This document shows, in pieces, positions 11,000 through 23,199 of a stretch of DNA of 64,000 nucleotides; positions within the stretch are counted from its first letter, which is position 1, and each line of letters opens with the position of its first letter. The translations under genes were made by a program, and so were the position numbers. Source of the stretch: Bolinopsis microptera (lineage: Eukaryota; Ctenophora; Tentaculata; Lobata; Bolinopsidae); NCBI RefSeq assembly GCF_026151205.1, contig NC_087073.1:15767837-15831836 (forward strand). Direction: 5' to 3'. The notes under the pieces are model-generated. The model made no database searches, was not told the origin of the DNA, and was given only the letters and a program-made list of their open reading frames with translations.

Positions 11000-11918
11000 C
11001 CCTGCTCTTGCCGAAGGCAAAAAGATCGTAGGGAATAAGTAATCGGGTTTGGATATATGAGGTGGCCCGACGGTCCTACGTTGACGACAAAAGTCTGCTC
11101 CTTCGCAATATAGACCACTCCCATATAATTATGTGTATAAAAGGAACCTATTTTGCGCGCGCGACGCCAGTTATGTGTTAATTAATTGCAGGCATAGCAA
11201 CCAGTTTTAGGTGCTTGACGACTGTTAAATTTCCGCTAGCTCTCCGCTAGGCATCCGCTAGGCATCCGCTAGGTTCCACTATTCATCCGCTATTGCCGCT
11301 AGTTTTTTAATAAATTACCGAGTGATAAAATTCAGAACAAACTAAATTATTACATCAGCTGATAAACTCGTGGCCGATTATTTAACAGTTGATTGACACT
11401 GAATGGTAAAAAGCGATTACATTTACATATTTAAGAACAGATGTTACTTTACATTTACATTCAAGAAGCAACTAAGATCAAGATTGCGGTATGCTTTTAA
11501 AGATTCCTATATAGTCGATGGTGCTGTAGATGTGTCGAGTAAGCATCAAAATGTATTAGTTTATGTTAGATACTTATAATAACTAAGATGAGACAGAATA
11601 TTCTATTCCAGTCAAAAAAGTTGGCATACGACGATGCAATAATATGACGTGACATAATACACATCGTTAACACGAAACAAACCGCGCAAAATATGAAATG
11701 ATCTACAACCAAACCACACGTACACAGATCAACGCGACACTACAAAAATGCGCGCAGAATTTTCAAGTTCTGCACGTGGCACGCCAAATATATCGAAAAC
11801 GATTATCATGTTACATGTGCGCCAAACACCACTCTGGGATACAATAAAGTAGAACAATTACATTGTAGGCAGTAGGGAAATTTGATCGTGCGTGGTTTTA
11901 CCGCGGCGAAATTCTTGT
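11000..11918. mobile_element. About 0.92-kb insertion splitting the nuclease gene
   Basis: In the intact copy the bases around 4850 run cccgaatttttagtgtatcc. Here the left part (cccgaattttt) ends near 10999 and the right part (tagtgtatcc) resumes at 11919. The insertion has no coding frame and carries a short ccgctaggcat tandem repeat at about 11230-11305. Clear terminal inverted repeats are not visible; a poor duplication (gaatttt / gaaattct) may flank it. The element class is unknown. Confidence 0.55.
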
Positions 11919-12905
11919 TAGTGTATCCTTATCTTCTTCACACATTCTGCAAACAGATGTAAAGTCAAAGATCCATTTATCATGAATATGAATATGAACT
12001 TCAGTTTTCTTTATGCCTTGCAGAGTGTACTCATAAAGTTCCTGTCTTAAACAATCTTCATCTAGTCTAGATATAATATCAGCAGCTGTGTTATTGAAGG
12101 ATTCCGCAACAGCTTTTACCATATCTTCTGCTCCTAGTAACTCTGCGTCTATGTGAACATTTTTAGGTTTATATTTCTCGATGAGATTACAAACCATTAC
12201 TTTGCTCTCCTGCCTGCTTGGTAATTTGTTCTGATCTGGATGATACAATCTCCCTAGATCTAAACATGTGATGTCAACATACAAAAAGTCGATAACCTCA
12301 TCATAATTCTCAACAAACTCCTTTAAAGCCGTCATCTCATCGTTCTCTTCCCTGACATCGTATCTGAAGTCCCCAGTATAAAGAGCTCGTTTGTTTTTCT
12401 TTTTATCCTCGAAAAGAAATATCACAGCTCCGGGAATATGGTTTGCTGGGATTATGGTCACATCAATTGTTTGTTTAGATTTTTTCCCATTCTTGAAAAA
12501 TAGCTCTATCGTTATTGAGTTCTCAATATCTGGCTCCACGGTGACGATGTGGTTATTTAGTGTCTCAAAATTTGTATGGTCCTTAGCAAGAACTCCGGCA
12601 ATAGGAAGTCGTTTGATAATTTCCCAAGTTGTTGCGGTACAATGAATTTTTGTATGAGGTCTTCGCTTAAGTTCACGGCTAAACTCATAAGAAAATAACC
12701 CGATACAATAGCGGGTTTTATTTTTGTAAAAATCGTTAAAATTAAAATGATCGCTGTGAGCGTGAGAGAGGAAGTATTGACTTTTCATGTCTCTAAAATC
12801 AAACCAATCCACACCTATGGCCATTAATCCTCTGAGTTTATCAAAACCTTTGATGTCTCCCCTAAATATGTATTCTTCTTTCAGCTTCTTATCCATCGTT
12901 GTCAC
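11898..12905 (-). pseudogene. N-terminal half of a split Artemis-like gene
   Basis: The open frame of 335 residues is the complete metallo-beta-lactamase half: VDWFDF, HAHSDH, PANHIPGAV, LYTGDFRYD, YVDITCLDLGRLYHPDQ, LPSRQES and VHIDAELLGAEDM are all intact. The likely start is MDKKLKEEYIFRGD (fourth Met-frame residue), aligned with the start of the 689-residue copy. Homology ends at EEDKDTLT, after which foreign sequence supplies RISPR and a stop. The C-terminal half with the beta-CASP His motif lies beyond the insertion. A truncated protein would lack that His. Confidence 0.82.
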
Positions 12906-14100
12906 TTGTCCACATATACTAAACCATCGTTGCCTAACAAAGGTATATTCATGGTGACTTAAAGGGACGAAAATAGAACTTAATTAATTTTGTATTATTA
13001 TAATATAATAGATCAACAGAAACTGATCAACAGCTGATGAAGCTGATCAACAGAATCACCCGTGATAAGTACCTTGTTTGAATCAAATCAGTTTAATTAT
13101 TATAATCTTACATTCCAATCTCCTGACTACAAGTGGAAAATTATAAGATAACGTATTTTTGTTGTTTGCGAAAAAAGCAGAAATGACCTTTTTAAGAAAA
13201 CTTTTTTCCGGATAAAACTATTCAAGAAAGCAGTTATTATATCAGGAAAGTTAACAGGGCAATTTGTACAGAGTACTCGTTCACAGTCGTTAGCAGAAAA
13301 TATAACATCCACACATAATATGGTCCGGGTTGCTTATCATAATAGAATTAGTTTCCTTGGAAACGTTATGTATTTCATTACTGAAGACGAAATGAGAGCT
13401 TCTATTCACTATAATACAAAATTCATCTGGATTTGTATAAGTTTCGACTGACTGCAAGCTTTTGTCACATATGAACGTTGAAATTATGCTTTAAATAGCT
13501 GCAACACATTACACGATGGTTTAAATGGTTAAATTTGTTAAAATGAATCTATATAATCAACATTTATTGTTGAAGACATAACTAGCAATAATGTGAATAA
13601 TAACTACAAATGTACAAAAGAAACAAGCATAAGGCTAAAGAAATATGTTATTGTTAAACGAATCAGCATTAAATTAATTATTTAACCGGGAATGTTTTAT
13701 TGTTAGCAAGATATCAAGACTAGAGGAAGGAAGCACTGATTGACGAACCTAAGCCCGATAAAAGTTTCATATAATTATAATCATCTCACCAAAACAAATA
13801 AATCTTTGTGTCCGAAAACTGAGGCGTGTTCGTCAGATAAGTCGGAGAATAAAGCAAAAGAGTGCCTAAAATAAGTCGTTAACTTAATGCAGACCGCAGT
13901 TTATTAGAACAAGAAATGCGGCCGCTTTTCTTTTGTGGATGGCCGCTCAATTTCCCGATCCGTAATGGCGTATTATATCCACCAGCGGGCTCTTTTTGCT
14001 ACGGCAAGAGTAGGGGAAACAATAACACAATCACGAGATTATGAGAACAACCCATTAGTCGATGAAACACAGAATGTAATATAACACCGTCCTCTCAGAG
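12906..14100. other. Intergenic stretch between nuclease cluster and MON2 exons
   Basis: AT-rich and without a supported gene. A short match (cattccaatctcctgact, about 13111-13128) to the 3' end of the nuclease gene at 3781-3799 suggests one more cluster remnant. I could not find upstream MON2 exons here. Confidence 0.45.
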
Positions 14101-17100
14101 AGTAGGAGATCTGTGTATAGACGTGAGACCACCTGTTCGGAAGAGTGCGGGACAGACACTGTTCTCAACCCTCAGTGCTCACGGTGATCTCCTCAAGCCC
14201 CAGACCTGGAACATTGTCCTCTGGAAGGTTAGTTATCTTACTATTTGTAACTTAGCGAGACATGGTGGCATTAATCATTATATATAGGAATTGAAAAGGC
14301 AATCACAGGTGATTTTCACAGGTGATTTTTACGATGTCCTTTGTGTATTATGTTGGACAGTGAACACACCCAATATTTCACTTAGAACACAATTAATGTG
14401 AGTACAATCCGGTTGTTCAGGTGTTATTCCCGCTGCTGGAAGAGGTGAAATGTCTCTCCTCCACCGCTCCTGATGAGTCCCTCGAGAGAGCAGAGTCCAG
14501 TACACCTATCTTAGTACATCACACCCGGAACACAGCGTGTAAACAGTGGGCAGAGACTCAAGTTGGGGCCATCTCCGGCGTTGCCAGGGTCTTTCAGGTA
14601 TGTTTGGAGTTTGGACAGGGGGCTGCAGGGATTCTGTCAAAAATCACTGTTTAATGTTTATGTAGTCATTAGTATGTACCAACATTTCTTGCAGCAACCT
14701 TTCTGCACATTAGAAAACATCTCTATTTTAATTCTATGTCTGTAAGTGCAACGTGCTAAATTTGCAAATTATTTTCTCAGACATGGCGAGGTATCCTGTT
14801 CAAGCTAGACAATTTCTTCGGAGCATGGGAGTTACTATTGAGGCACATCGAGAGTGGAGCTCTTCATCCGACTAGTGAGGTCTCAACCGCTGCCCTAACT
14901 AGCTTCCACGAACTACTCAAGGATAATGTAAGTATTCCATTAACTGTGCAACTATAATGTACCCCCGTAAAATATCGAGTCTAAAACTTAGACCACCACA
15001 CTAATGTATGTACTTATGTAACGCTACTCAAATGTTATTGTATGTCATGTACATTGTACAACCTTCTGAACTTGAGGTAAATGTAAAAAGAACAAATTAT
15101 TGTTTGGACCACGAGACTTGTAAATCCTTCAATCCTTGTTTCCCTAATCACTAATAATTAATTGACTCCAAATATCTAAAGGGGACCCAGGAGGGAGCGT
15201 CAGAATTATGGGACGTAGCCTGGCACACGTGGCACACAATAGGGCACCGTATCACCCACCCCTACCTCTCCTACCCGGTAGAGGGTACTGATGATCTTCC
15301 TGCTCAGAACTTCCTTACCAGTCTCATGAGGATATTCACTCTTATCTACCCCAGAGTCGCCAGCAGGTCAGATAATTTGCTTGGTTATGTAAATCACGCG
15401 TTAATGATTTGCTCAGTTGTGTCAACATTGTGATAAGGTGTTTCCACTACCAGTCAAAAATTGATTACAAGTTGTAATTTGGTTCTTAGTGCAATGACAG
15501 AAATTTATTATCCAGATTCACCCGGGAGGATATGATGAACTTTTCAAAAGTAGTGAGAGGAGTTGCTGCTGTCCCGATAGGACCAGACCTACCGTTCGTT
15601 CTAAGTGCTCAGGATAGCAACCTTACTCCACTTCAATCCTCTATCCTCATCGCTCTTGAGTGAGTAGATAATTCAGCTGAAACCAACCATCTTTTCTGAA
15701 GAGAATATTGTAGGGGGTAGTCCTAGGGTAGGCTATACGGTATAAAAGACGTTGTGTGGAAGAGAAGGATAGAAGTAATATGAAATTAAAGTTACAGTAA
15801 TTCAAATTGTCATCAACTGAACTCTTTAAGAATCAACGGCACTGTTTTTGAATCAACGATACTGTTTTAGAATAATCAGAACTCGGAGCTGTCCTACGAC
15901 AAGTCATGTGAATAGGTGTGTTTTTTAAGAACGATGACAAATGATATCAGCAGGCAGTAAACTTAGTGTAAAAGTGTTCAGATAAAATATGACACACGAC
16001 TTGTTTGTAAATGATACTATTGGTCGACTAGGTTTATGATTTGTAAATTAGACAGAAAGTGGTGCAAATCTAAGCAGATAACCGTAAGCTAACCCTAAGG
16101 CTAATTTAACTATAATTCTAAAGCTAACCCTTAGCTGACCGTAACTCTAATTCTAAAGCTAACCCTAAGGCTAACCGTAACTCAAATTCTAAAGCTAACC
16201 CTAAGGCTAACCGTAACTCAAATCGTAAAGCTAACCCTAAGGCTAACTGTAACTCTAATTGTAAAGCTAACCCTTAGCTGACCGTAACTCTAATTCTAAA
16301 GGTAACCCTATGGCTAACAGTAACTCTAATTGTAAAGCTAACCCTTAAGCTGACCGTAACTCAAATCGCAAAGCTAACCCTATGGCTAACTGTAACTCTA
16401 ATCGTAAAGCTAACCCTAAGGCTAACAGTAACTCTAATTGTAAAGCTAACCCTTGTTTGTTTGTTTATAGAACCCGTCCCCAATCTCGTATCGGAAAATG
16501 ACTAAACTCAGGTCTGAGTGTGAATACGGGTGGTACCTGCAAGAGTGTTCATTAAGCATTTAGAGTTCTGTAAAACTGCAGTTACAATTGTGCTAGAGTA
16601 TTTTTAGAATATACGATTGGTATCAGATTTATATCCCTACATGCTTCCAAAATTTGTAAAGCCGTAGTACATACATATCATATTACACCGGAGCCTACAC
16701 AGTGCAATCTCCTCCAGTCGATCTGCGCCGCGTATGTTTATATAAGCGCGCGGCGCAGACTGGAGGAAACCACACTCTGCAAGTTCGATCCAGTGCAATG
16801 CTACATGTACGTACTACGGCTTCATCTCCAACTTTCTGCACAATGTACTGGAATGTTTTGAAGGAAAAGAAAGAACAACAAAAATGATATATATAAATAA
16901 AATCAGCGATTTAATGTTAGCCTTAGGAGGGTAACTTTAATTACCTGGTTTCTAAAATCAGCTTTTTAAAAAAAATAATAAAGTATGTAACGTCGATACC
17001 AAACCGATTATTGAGCGATAATAACTGAGTAGTTGATTCCTGGGTTGCGGAGTCATTCAGATGTTCCAGTTTTTTAATGTGGTTCTTGTTCAGTTCTTGA

Positions 17101-18403
17101 CCAGAAGTGTCTAATGAAGTAAGTCAGACAAGCAAACTCTTCCTTAAATGCTGATATAAGTCGTCTCAATCCCAGAAATTATGAATGATGACCCAGTGTA
17201 AAAGTGCAGAAATCGGCCGAAAATAACAAAGACTAAAAACAGTTAAAAAGTGACAGGATTCAAACACAAGGAAAATTAATAACTTAGAGCATAATAAGGA
17301 ATATCTCCAAACGGAGTTTTCTGAGAGGGTGAGAGGTTCTTTAATTAGAGCTAATGATTAAAAGAGACCCACTAAAGGTACTAAATTAACCGGACTGCTA
17401 GCAAGGAATCGAGATTGGGAATAAAAATAAAAGCGGAATAAATTTTAAGATCAAGCTAACCCTAAGGCTAACTGTAACTCTAATTCTTAAGCTAACCCTT
17501 AGCTGACCGTAACACCCCACCAGATGTGTGGACCAGTGCCCGGACACTGAGATGTCCCTGGCTGCCCACGTTGTAATGGAGTACCTGGTTCTAGGTACTC
17601 TCTCCTACCTCCCTCCCCCCGTCCTCGGTACTCCTGCTCTCGACTTACTTGGTAAGTACATATTATCATACTTATTTGGTTAGTACATAAGTAATAACTG
17701 TGGCTAACTTTATCGGTAACTGTGCTGGTAGCGAAAGGCCGGTAGAAAAGTGTCGGACTTGGGGGTTTAACTTTTGGCGTAGTCCATTATAATCAACACT
17801 TCTGGTTAAACACTTGGATCGCTGGTATTCAGGCTGATTTCAAGATTTGAATGATAAAGGATCTGAAATTCAATATCTTTGATAATTTTCGATGTATGTT
17901 AAGTCTGTTTAGTTAGGGTAGTTACGAAAATTCGTTGGTCATGTCGGAAATGTATTGAGTTCAAGAATAAATTATTATCATAAATCTGGTTCGTTTGAAG
18001 TATCGCTGCTGGTTTCTTGGTGTCCAAATCAAACTGACCCGCCAGTTCATACCTCATTTTACATTTATCATTAAACTTCACGAAAACTTCCATAGTAACT
18101 TAATTCTATTTCCATCATTTTCTCTCCTCTCAGGTAAGATTCTATCACCTCGATCACCTCGCCCAACTTTAGACTACAGATTATCACCCCGATCCAACAC
18201 TACACCTCAACGTTCTGCACCTAACCTCACGCCACACCAGGCCTGCAATACCCCCCCTCCTGCACCCAGTTTGTCGTCTGAAGTGTCCCCGATTAACCCC
18301 GTCCCATCACTTTCTCTGCCACTGCACAGATTATCACCTTCTCACCATTTATCACCTTCTCAACTACCATCACCTTCAAATGGCATATCAGGATATAATA
18401 CAG
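14101..18403 (+). CDS. MON2: MON2 homologue, middle exons (seven exons)
   Basis: Seven consecutive exons with matching phases: 14102-14227, 14421-14597, 14781-14927, 15191 (or 15182)-15366, 15516-15659, 17524-17651 and 18134-18403, each bounded by AG and GT. Key peptides are [67 protein letters not shown] and [20 protein letters not shown], matching the conserved central part of MON2, a large HEAT-like protein related to Arf-GEF regulators. MON2 works with DOPEY proteins at the trans-Golgi and endosomes in retrograde trafficking. The last exon is a Ser/Pro-rich linker ([19 protein letters not shown]). Neither the N-terminal nor the C-terminal exons follow on this strand with certainty; a weak candidate for a later exon lies near 19985-20095. 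The N-terminal exons of a MON2 gene lie on the opposite strand at 38850-42012. Confidence 0.85.
16081..16452. repeat. Minisatellite with telomere-like CTAACCC words, in a MON2 intron
   Basis: About ten copies of a roughly 37-bp unit combining aaagctaaccctaaggctaa and ctgtaactctaatt, with small variations. The same unit reappears at 17453-17512, ending 11 bp before the next MON2 exon. Confidence 0.85.
16711..16766. repeat. Short GC-rich hairpin
   Basis: cctccagtc followed by ctgcgccgcg is mirrored by cgcgcggcgcag and actggagg, with a tatgtttat loop. It lies inside the MON2 intron. It may be the remnant of a small foldback element. Confidence 0.5.
17453..17512. repeat. Second block of the CTAACCC minisatellite
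   Basis: The same unit as at 16081-16452, here about 1.6 copies. It ends next to the splice acceptor of the MON2 exon at 17524, so part of the acceptor region is repeat-derived. Confidence 0.75.
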
Positions 18404-19077
18404 GTACCCATTCGGCTACGAGCTGTTTTGTTTTGATCTTTATGATCCGTATGTTATTTTTACGCTTAGCATTGTTCCCATAATTTATTTTGTATAACGA
18501 TATTATCTGCTTCCTCCCAAGTCATGTGTATTTTGTAACCGTCCTGCTTGGTTAAAGGACCAATACTGAGTTTCCGGAAATTCAATTAATATCCATTCCG
18601 TTATAATTAACGGAATTTCACTATTCCAACCTAATCACCTTCCAGCTCCAGTACGGTGCCTTTAAATATCATAATACAACCGATAATTAGTTCTTTGCCT
18701 TCTTATCATTGTTTGGTCCACAAATACTCTAACAGAGTAATAATAATCAGCAGTATAACTACTACTATGTCCCTCGTAGACCTCGTAAATAACAACAGTT
18801 ACACTTTTTATAATATGGTGTCCATTCAGTATTCAGACTGAACTTCAATCGGGGAACTTGGTAATCGGTCGCTGGACAGTGGACACGTGACGCACGGTTG
18901 ACAAACAGTGAGTTAAGTACCCTTTTGATGTCTGCGGGCCATGAGTGCGTCAATCGTGTGTTTTTCGTGCGTTTAATTAGTGATCGGTAACCGTGAATTA
19001 ACCTGTTAATTAACCGGTCGTCCGCGTAGTTTCCCTATTCTTTAGTACCGCTTAATCCTTACCATGTTATGATGAGC
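18404..19077. other. Non-coding stretch
   Basis: No exon is supported. The block at about 18595-18680 (ttaacggaatttcactattc) recurs in diverged form at about 21453-21520, on the far side of two transposon insertions, so it is a dispersed or duplicated repeat. Confidence 0.45.
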
Positions 19078-19690
19078 CCAGGCTGTTAAATTCGCCAAAT
19101 TTTCGTCAAAAAGTACGGCGTATTTACAGTGTTCAAAAAGTACGCGAATAATTCGCCAATTTTCAACGCCAAGTTTTAATTTTTAGGGCTGTTAAATTCG
19201 CCAAAATATGCGCGGAAAATTCGGTAAAAATGCGGCTGTGGGAAATGGGAATAGAACGCGCAGCATTCTTGAGTCTATAATCTAGTTGGATATGTGAATT
19301 GTGACGTTATACTCCAAACATGCAAATCTCAAACTTACAAACCCCGACAAGTAGACTAGACTGTGGAGGAAATTAAGTGATTTTAAGTTTATCAAGAAAA
19401 GTTAGTTTACTCCATAACTTTTTCGGATATGAGCTAAATTTAACCACATAGCGATCTTGGTCAGTACCCACACTAGTGATCACTAACCAGTAACCACGCA
19501 CGTGTTGCGGGAAGCACATGTTTTGGCAACATTGCACAACACAAAGCCAACTATCGTGAACATTTTGATGCGGACACGTGATTTCCTGTTCCCGTATTTG
19601 GTATATTTTTTAAATGCGGCAATTTTCAGAGAAAAATTCGTATGCGAATTTAATTCGAATAATACGTTTAGTGCGAATTTAACAGCATTG
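19078..19690. mobile_element. Non-autonomous hAT-like element (613 bp)
   Basis: Perfect 8-bp duplications tgatgagc flank it (19070-19077 and 19691-19698). The termini share gctgttaaattcgc (19082-19095, inverted at 19673-19686), beginning C-A-like as in hAT elements. A second copy of the same terminus in the same orientation starts at about 19186 (agggctgttaaattcgcc), so the left end is duplicated or nested. No transposase. Confidence 0.78.
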
Positions 19691-20138
19691 TGATGAGCTG
19701 TTGTTTTGGTGGTTCCATCATGGAACACCAGATAGTTACTTATTTATGCACAACAATTGATGGCAGCTATAGTTTTGTATGTACGCGCGCAGTTTGGCGG
19801 AGACAGCAGACACCCATTTAAATATAATTATTTATCATTTAGCAATTAAAATTGTGATTAAATGTGAGTCGTCCTAATTTGGATTTGATACAGAAATCTG
19901 TTTAAATTTTCTGTTGAGTAGGAGACTTATGACTTGTTTAGCAAATCTCAATTCTCAATACATCAACAGTGTAACCCTCCGCAACTCACCTACGTGACTA
20001 TTATTGCACCTTCTCCCGAGCTTCGATTTTATAGTTCTAGAATAACCGTTCTGTATAACCGTGACGTGGTCTCGGAGAAATGGGACCCTCCTTAGTTTGT
20101 AGAAGTTTTGGTTTTGGTTTCCTTTTTAAGATATTCAT

Positions 20139-21372
20139 CAGAGGCACATATTAGGTGCGGTAAAAAAATCGAAATTATGCGGTACCGCACCCGACTATAA
20201 AGGTAAAATGTGCGGTAAGGTGCGTTAAATTTTTACCAATTATGCGGCAAATGTGCGACGATTTTTTCGAAATTTTTGCGGGAATTGTGCGGTTTTCTTT
20301 TGCATTTTCTGAAGGACTTTGGAAATTCTAAACGTATAACCGCCGCTCTTATCAAAAACAGGTCTGTTTATGTGTTACTGAGGGTGTAGTTCTTTACTAA
20401 GACCATGATTGAACCTATATTGAGATTCAGTTATCTGAGAACAGTGACTTGATCTGGTAGAGATCAGGAGACAGTTATTTGAGGACGCCTCTTGATAGAG
20501 TCGATCAGATCCCATGCGTGGTCGCAAATATGTGACACGCTTGTTGGCATTGATCGTCAGTACTTGTGAACCATTTGATACAAGATCCATTAAGCCCACT
20601 ATAAAGCCAACGCTACTATATATACAACGCTACTATATATACAACGAATAGAGCTCATTACCCGATAAAAAGGGCTGCAGGTATGATCGAAGTACGGTAA
20701 CGACGAGGGTTCCATAACGGCCTGGGTCACGGTCCCGAAAGGGCCTGGGTTACGGTCCCGAAAGGGCCTGGGTCATGGTCCCGAAAGGGCCTGGGTCACG
20801 TGGCAACCGGGTCACGTGGCCTAGGCATGAGTTCCAAAAGGGCCTGGGTCACGGTCCCGAAAGGGCCTGGGTCAGGGTCCCAAAAGGGCCTGGGTCAGGG
20901 TCCCGAAAGGGCCTGGGTCACGTGGTAACTGGGTCACGTGGCCTAGGTATGAGTTCCAAAAGGGCCTGGGTCACGGTCCCGAAAGGGCCTGGGTCACGGT
21001 CCCGAAAGGGCCTGGGTCAGGGTCCCGAAAGGGCCTGGGTCACGTGGTAACTGGGTCACGTGGCCTAGGTATGAGTTCCAAAAGGGCCTGGGCCACGGTC
21101 CCGAAAGGGCCTGAGTCACGGTCCTAAAAGGGCCTGAGTCACGGTCCTAAAAGGGCCGGACTTTTAACATATTTTGGTTTTTAAACTCGAAAATCTTAAC
21201 GCGAAAATTTCAAAATTATGCGAAATTACGCGGAAAATGCTAGATTATGCGGAAATATGCAGAAAATTACAAAATGTGCGGAAGTGTGCGGAAAACAATA
21301 AGTTATGCGGAAATGTGCGGAAAACAGTAAATTGTGCGATCCCGCACCCATCGCACCTAATATGTGCCTCTG
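20139..21372. mobile_element. Non-autonomous hAT-like element with minisatellite core
   Basis: Perfect 21-bp inverted termini starting cagaggcacatattaggtgc at 20139 and ending at 21372, flanked by perfect 8-bp duplications atattcat (20131-20138 and 21373-21380). The subterminal parts are rich in tgcggaaat / attatgcgg words in opposite orientations. The centre (about 20710-21155) is a tandem repeat. No transposase frame, so it depends on an autonomous relative. Confidence 0.9.
20710..21155. repeat. Tandem repeat inside the hAT-like element
   Basis: About 22-bp unit gggcctgggtcacggtcccg plus aaa, with a higher-order pattern in which ctgggtcacgtggcctaggt and atgagttcc interrupt the array at regular intervals. 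Long open frames across it are an artefact of the repeat. Confidence 0.9.
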
Positions 21373-21557
21373 ATATTCATATATGTAAATCGCGATCTGA
21401 TCGTGTTTTTGGGCATGCCGATTGCTCCTAAGAACTTAACTGACCGCTAATTAACGGAATATCACTATCCCAGCCGAATCAACTTACAGCATCATTTCGG
21501 TGCAAATAAATATCATAATGGATGACGCATTTGATGATACATATAATCACACCAATT

Positions 21558-21851
21558 CTAGGAATTTGTCTGTTGGACCGAAAATTGTCGGATATCATCA
21601 TCAATCAATTTTTTTGTTGCCAAACCGGAACCTAGTGGCAAATTAAAAATTCTGCTTAAAAGTTTCATGAATACGTTGCTGCCTTGTAACTTTGTCAGCT
21701 TGCAAATTGCAATCTCAAGATTCGACCCTTTTTTGTTAATATCCTTGGATTTCAAGCTAATGTCTAACACATGAAATGTTTGGTATGCTAATGAATATTC
21801 ATAAATAAACGGGTCATCGTTTGAAAATTGCATCGGAATAGAGGCTCTCAA
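21558..21851 (-). CDS. Hypothetical short frame
   Basis: A 97-residue frame with protein-like composition (for example DDPFIYEYSLAYQTFHVLDI and LEIAICKLTKLQGSNVFMKL) but no recognised family, no clear promoter and no splice-supported neighbours. It could be an exon of an unknown gene or the remnant of an element. Confidence 0.25.
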   Translation of the reverse strand: MRASIPMQFSNDDPFIYEYSLAYQTFHVLDISLKSKDINKKGSNLEIAICKLTKLQGSNVFMKLLSRIFNLPLGSGLATKKLIDDDIRQFSVQQTNS

Positions 21852-22550
21852 CGAAAAAACACGTACCTACACATTGCCCTACCGCTGAAGTCTACATCGC
21901 AAGACTAATTCAGATCACAAAATATTTCCTCATGTGCTGTAGACCTAATGGCTCATGACGATTGTTTATGTTAAATGAGGTCCGGAGCGAGGAAGTGAAT
22001 TTGAAAATTGTACTTCAAATCGGCTGAAAATGTAGACATCGACACATAATGGTGGGTTTTGGCTCAATTTTTACCGCTATGTGTTTCTCATTAATGTGGC
22101 TAGGTATATCATTTTTTAGCTAAAACGGTTTGGCAAAACCGCTTTCCCTAATTCATAAGATTTAATCTCATTACAAATTACATAATATTTTATGTTACTC
22201 AAGAGAGCATAATATAGATCCTGTGATGAAATATCTAAGTATATCCATGACGTAGCCTAATATTTAAATCTATCATGAGGTCCAAAATTATTGGGATTTT
22301 ATTTTTAGACAGCCACTAGCTTTGATCAACGAATGAAACCTTTTTCGTTTATGTTGCATATTCTGTTGTTGAATTATTTCTGAGATTCTGAAATCAGTTT
22401 AGCTTTTCTGTTATCAAAACGTCGATATAAACTGTTTTTAATTATGCTTACACAATATGTATGTTGTATATTTGGTGGCTAAAGTTGGTGGGGATCTAAA
22501 ATATGGCATTTTATTGACCTAACCATGAATTTCTCCTCGAATGACTAAAT

Positions 22551-23037
22551 CAGGGTGGGGTCCAAGGGGAACTTTGGGGAACTTTGGGAAAGTCCCCCAA
22601 GATTTCTGAAGTTCCCCAAAAAAAGTTCCCCAAAATTCCCCAAAATTATTCAAAATTTCTCTAATATTCATTAATACCCATTAATGTTAACATGTATGGT
22701 ATTATAAGGTATAATTTTAACTTACTTGTTGATACTTGCAGCATGATAATTTTTTTGGCATGATAATTTTTTTGGGGAATTTTGGGGAACTTTCTGAAGT
22801 TCCCCAAAAAAAAGTTCCCCAAAATTATTCAAAATTTCTCTAATATACATTAATACCCATTAATGTTAACATGTATGTTATTATAAGGTATAATTTTAAC
22901 TTACTTGTTGATACTTGCAGCATGATAATTTTTTTGGCATGATAATTTTTTTGGGGAACTTTGGGAAAGTCCCCCAGGTTTCCTGAAGTTCCCCAAAAAA
23001 AAGTTCCTCAAAGTTCCCCTTGGACCCCCCCCCCCTG
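22551..23037. mobile_element. Foldback element with TTGGGGAAC-rich inverted ends
   Basis: The left end cagggtggggtccaagggga and the right end (reverse complement cag, a G-run, then gtccaaggggaacttt) are inverted copies followed by tandem ttggggaac words. Inside, a block of about 170-190 bp (containing cattaatacccattaatgtt) occurs twice in direct orientation (about 22609-22780 and 22797-22955). No convincing target duplication. A leftover ttggggaactttt repeat occurs at 23155-23195. Confidence 0.65.
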
Positions 23038-23199
23038 TGTTTACTGCTCAATTTTGTAAGAATGCTATACAGAGCACGTATAGATATGTAAATATATAAA
23101 ATAAACGAAAAGAACAAAATACAATACCTACAATCATTGGTAGAATCTGAAAATTTTTTTGGGGAACTTTTGGGGAACTTTTGGGGAATTACCTAAATC

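Noticed and set aside
11030..11898. The 0.9-kb gap in the nuclease gene as a spliced intron
   Set aside because: A gt follows CCGCG and several ag sites precede the C-terminal half, but the obvious pairs leave the frame out of phase, and the sister copy is intronless across this point. An insertion explains it better.
19985..20095. A later MON2 exon after 18403
   Set aside because: The plus strand reads CNPPQLTYVTIIAPSPELRF with a possible acceptor, vaguely like MON2 downstream sequence, but the phase does not follow from the exon ending at 18403 and similarity is weak.
20775..21050. 91-residue repetitive frame
   Set aside because: A product of the tandem repeat (RAWVTVPKGPGS units); any phase of a 22-bp repeat without stops would do this.
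20139..21372. CRISPR-like array in the regular repeats
   Set aside because: Units are contiguous without unique spacers, and the DNA is eukaryotic.
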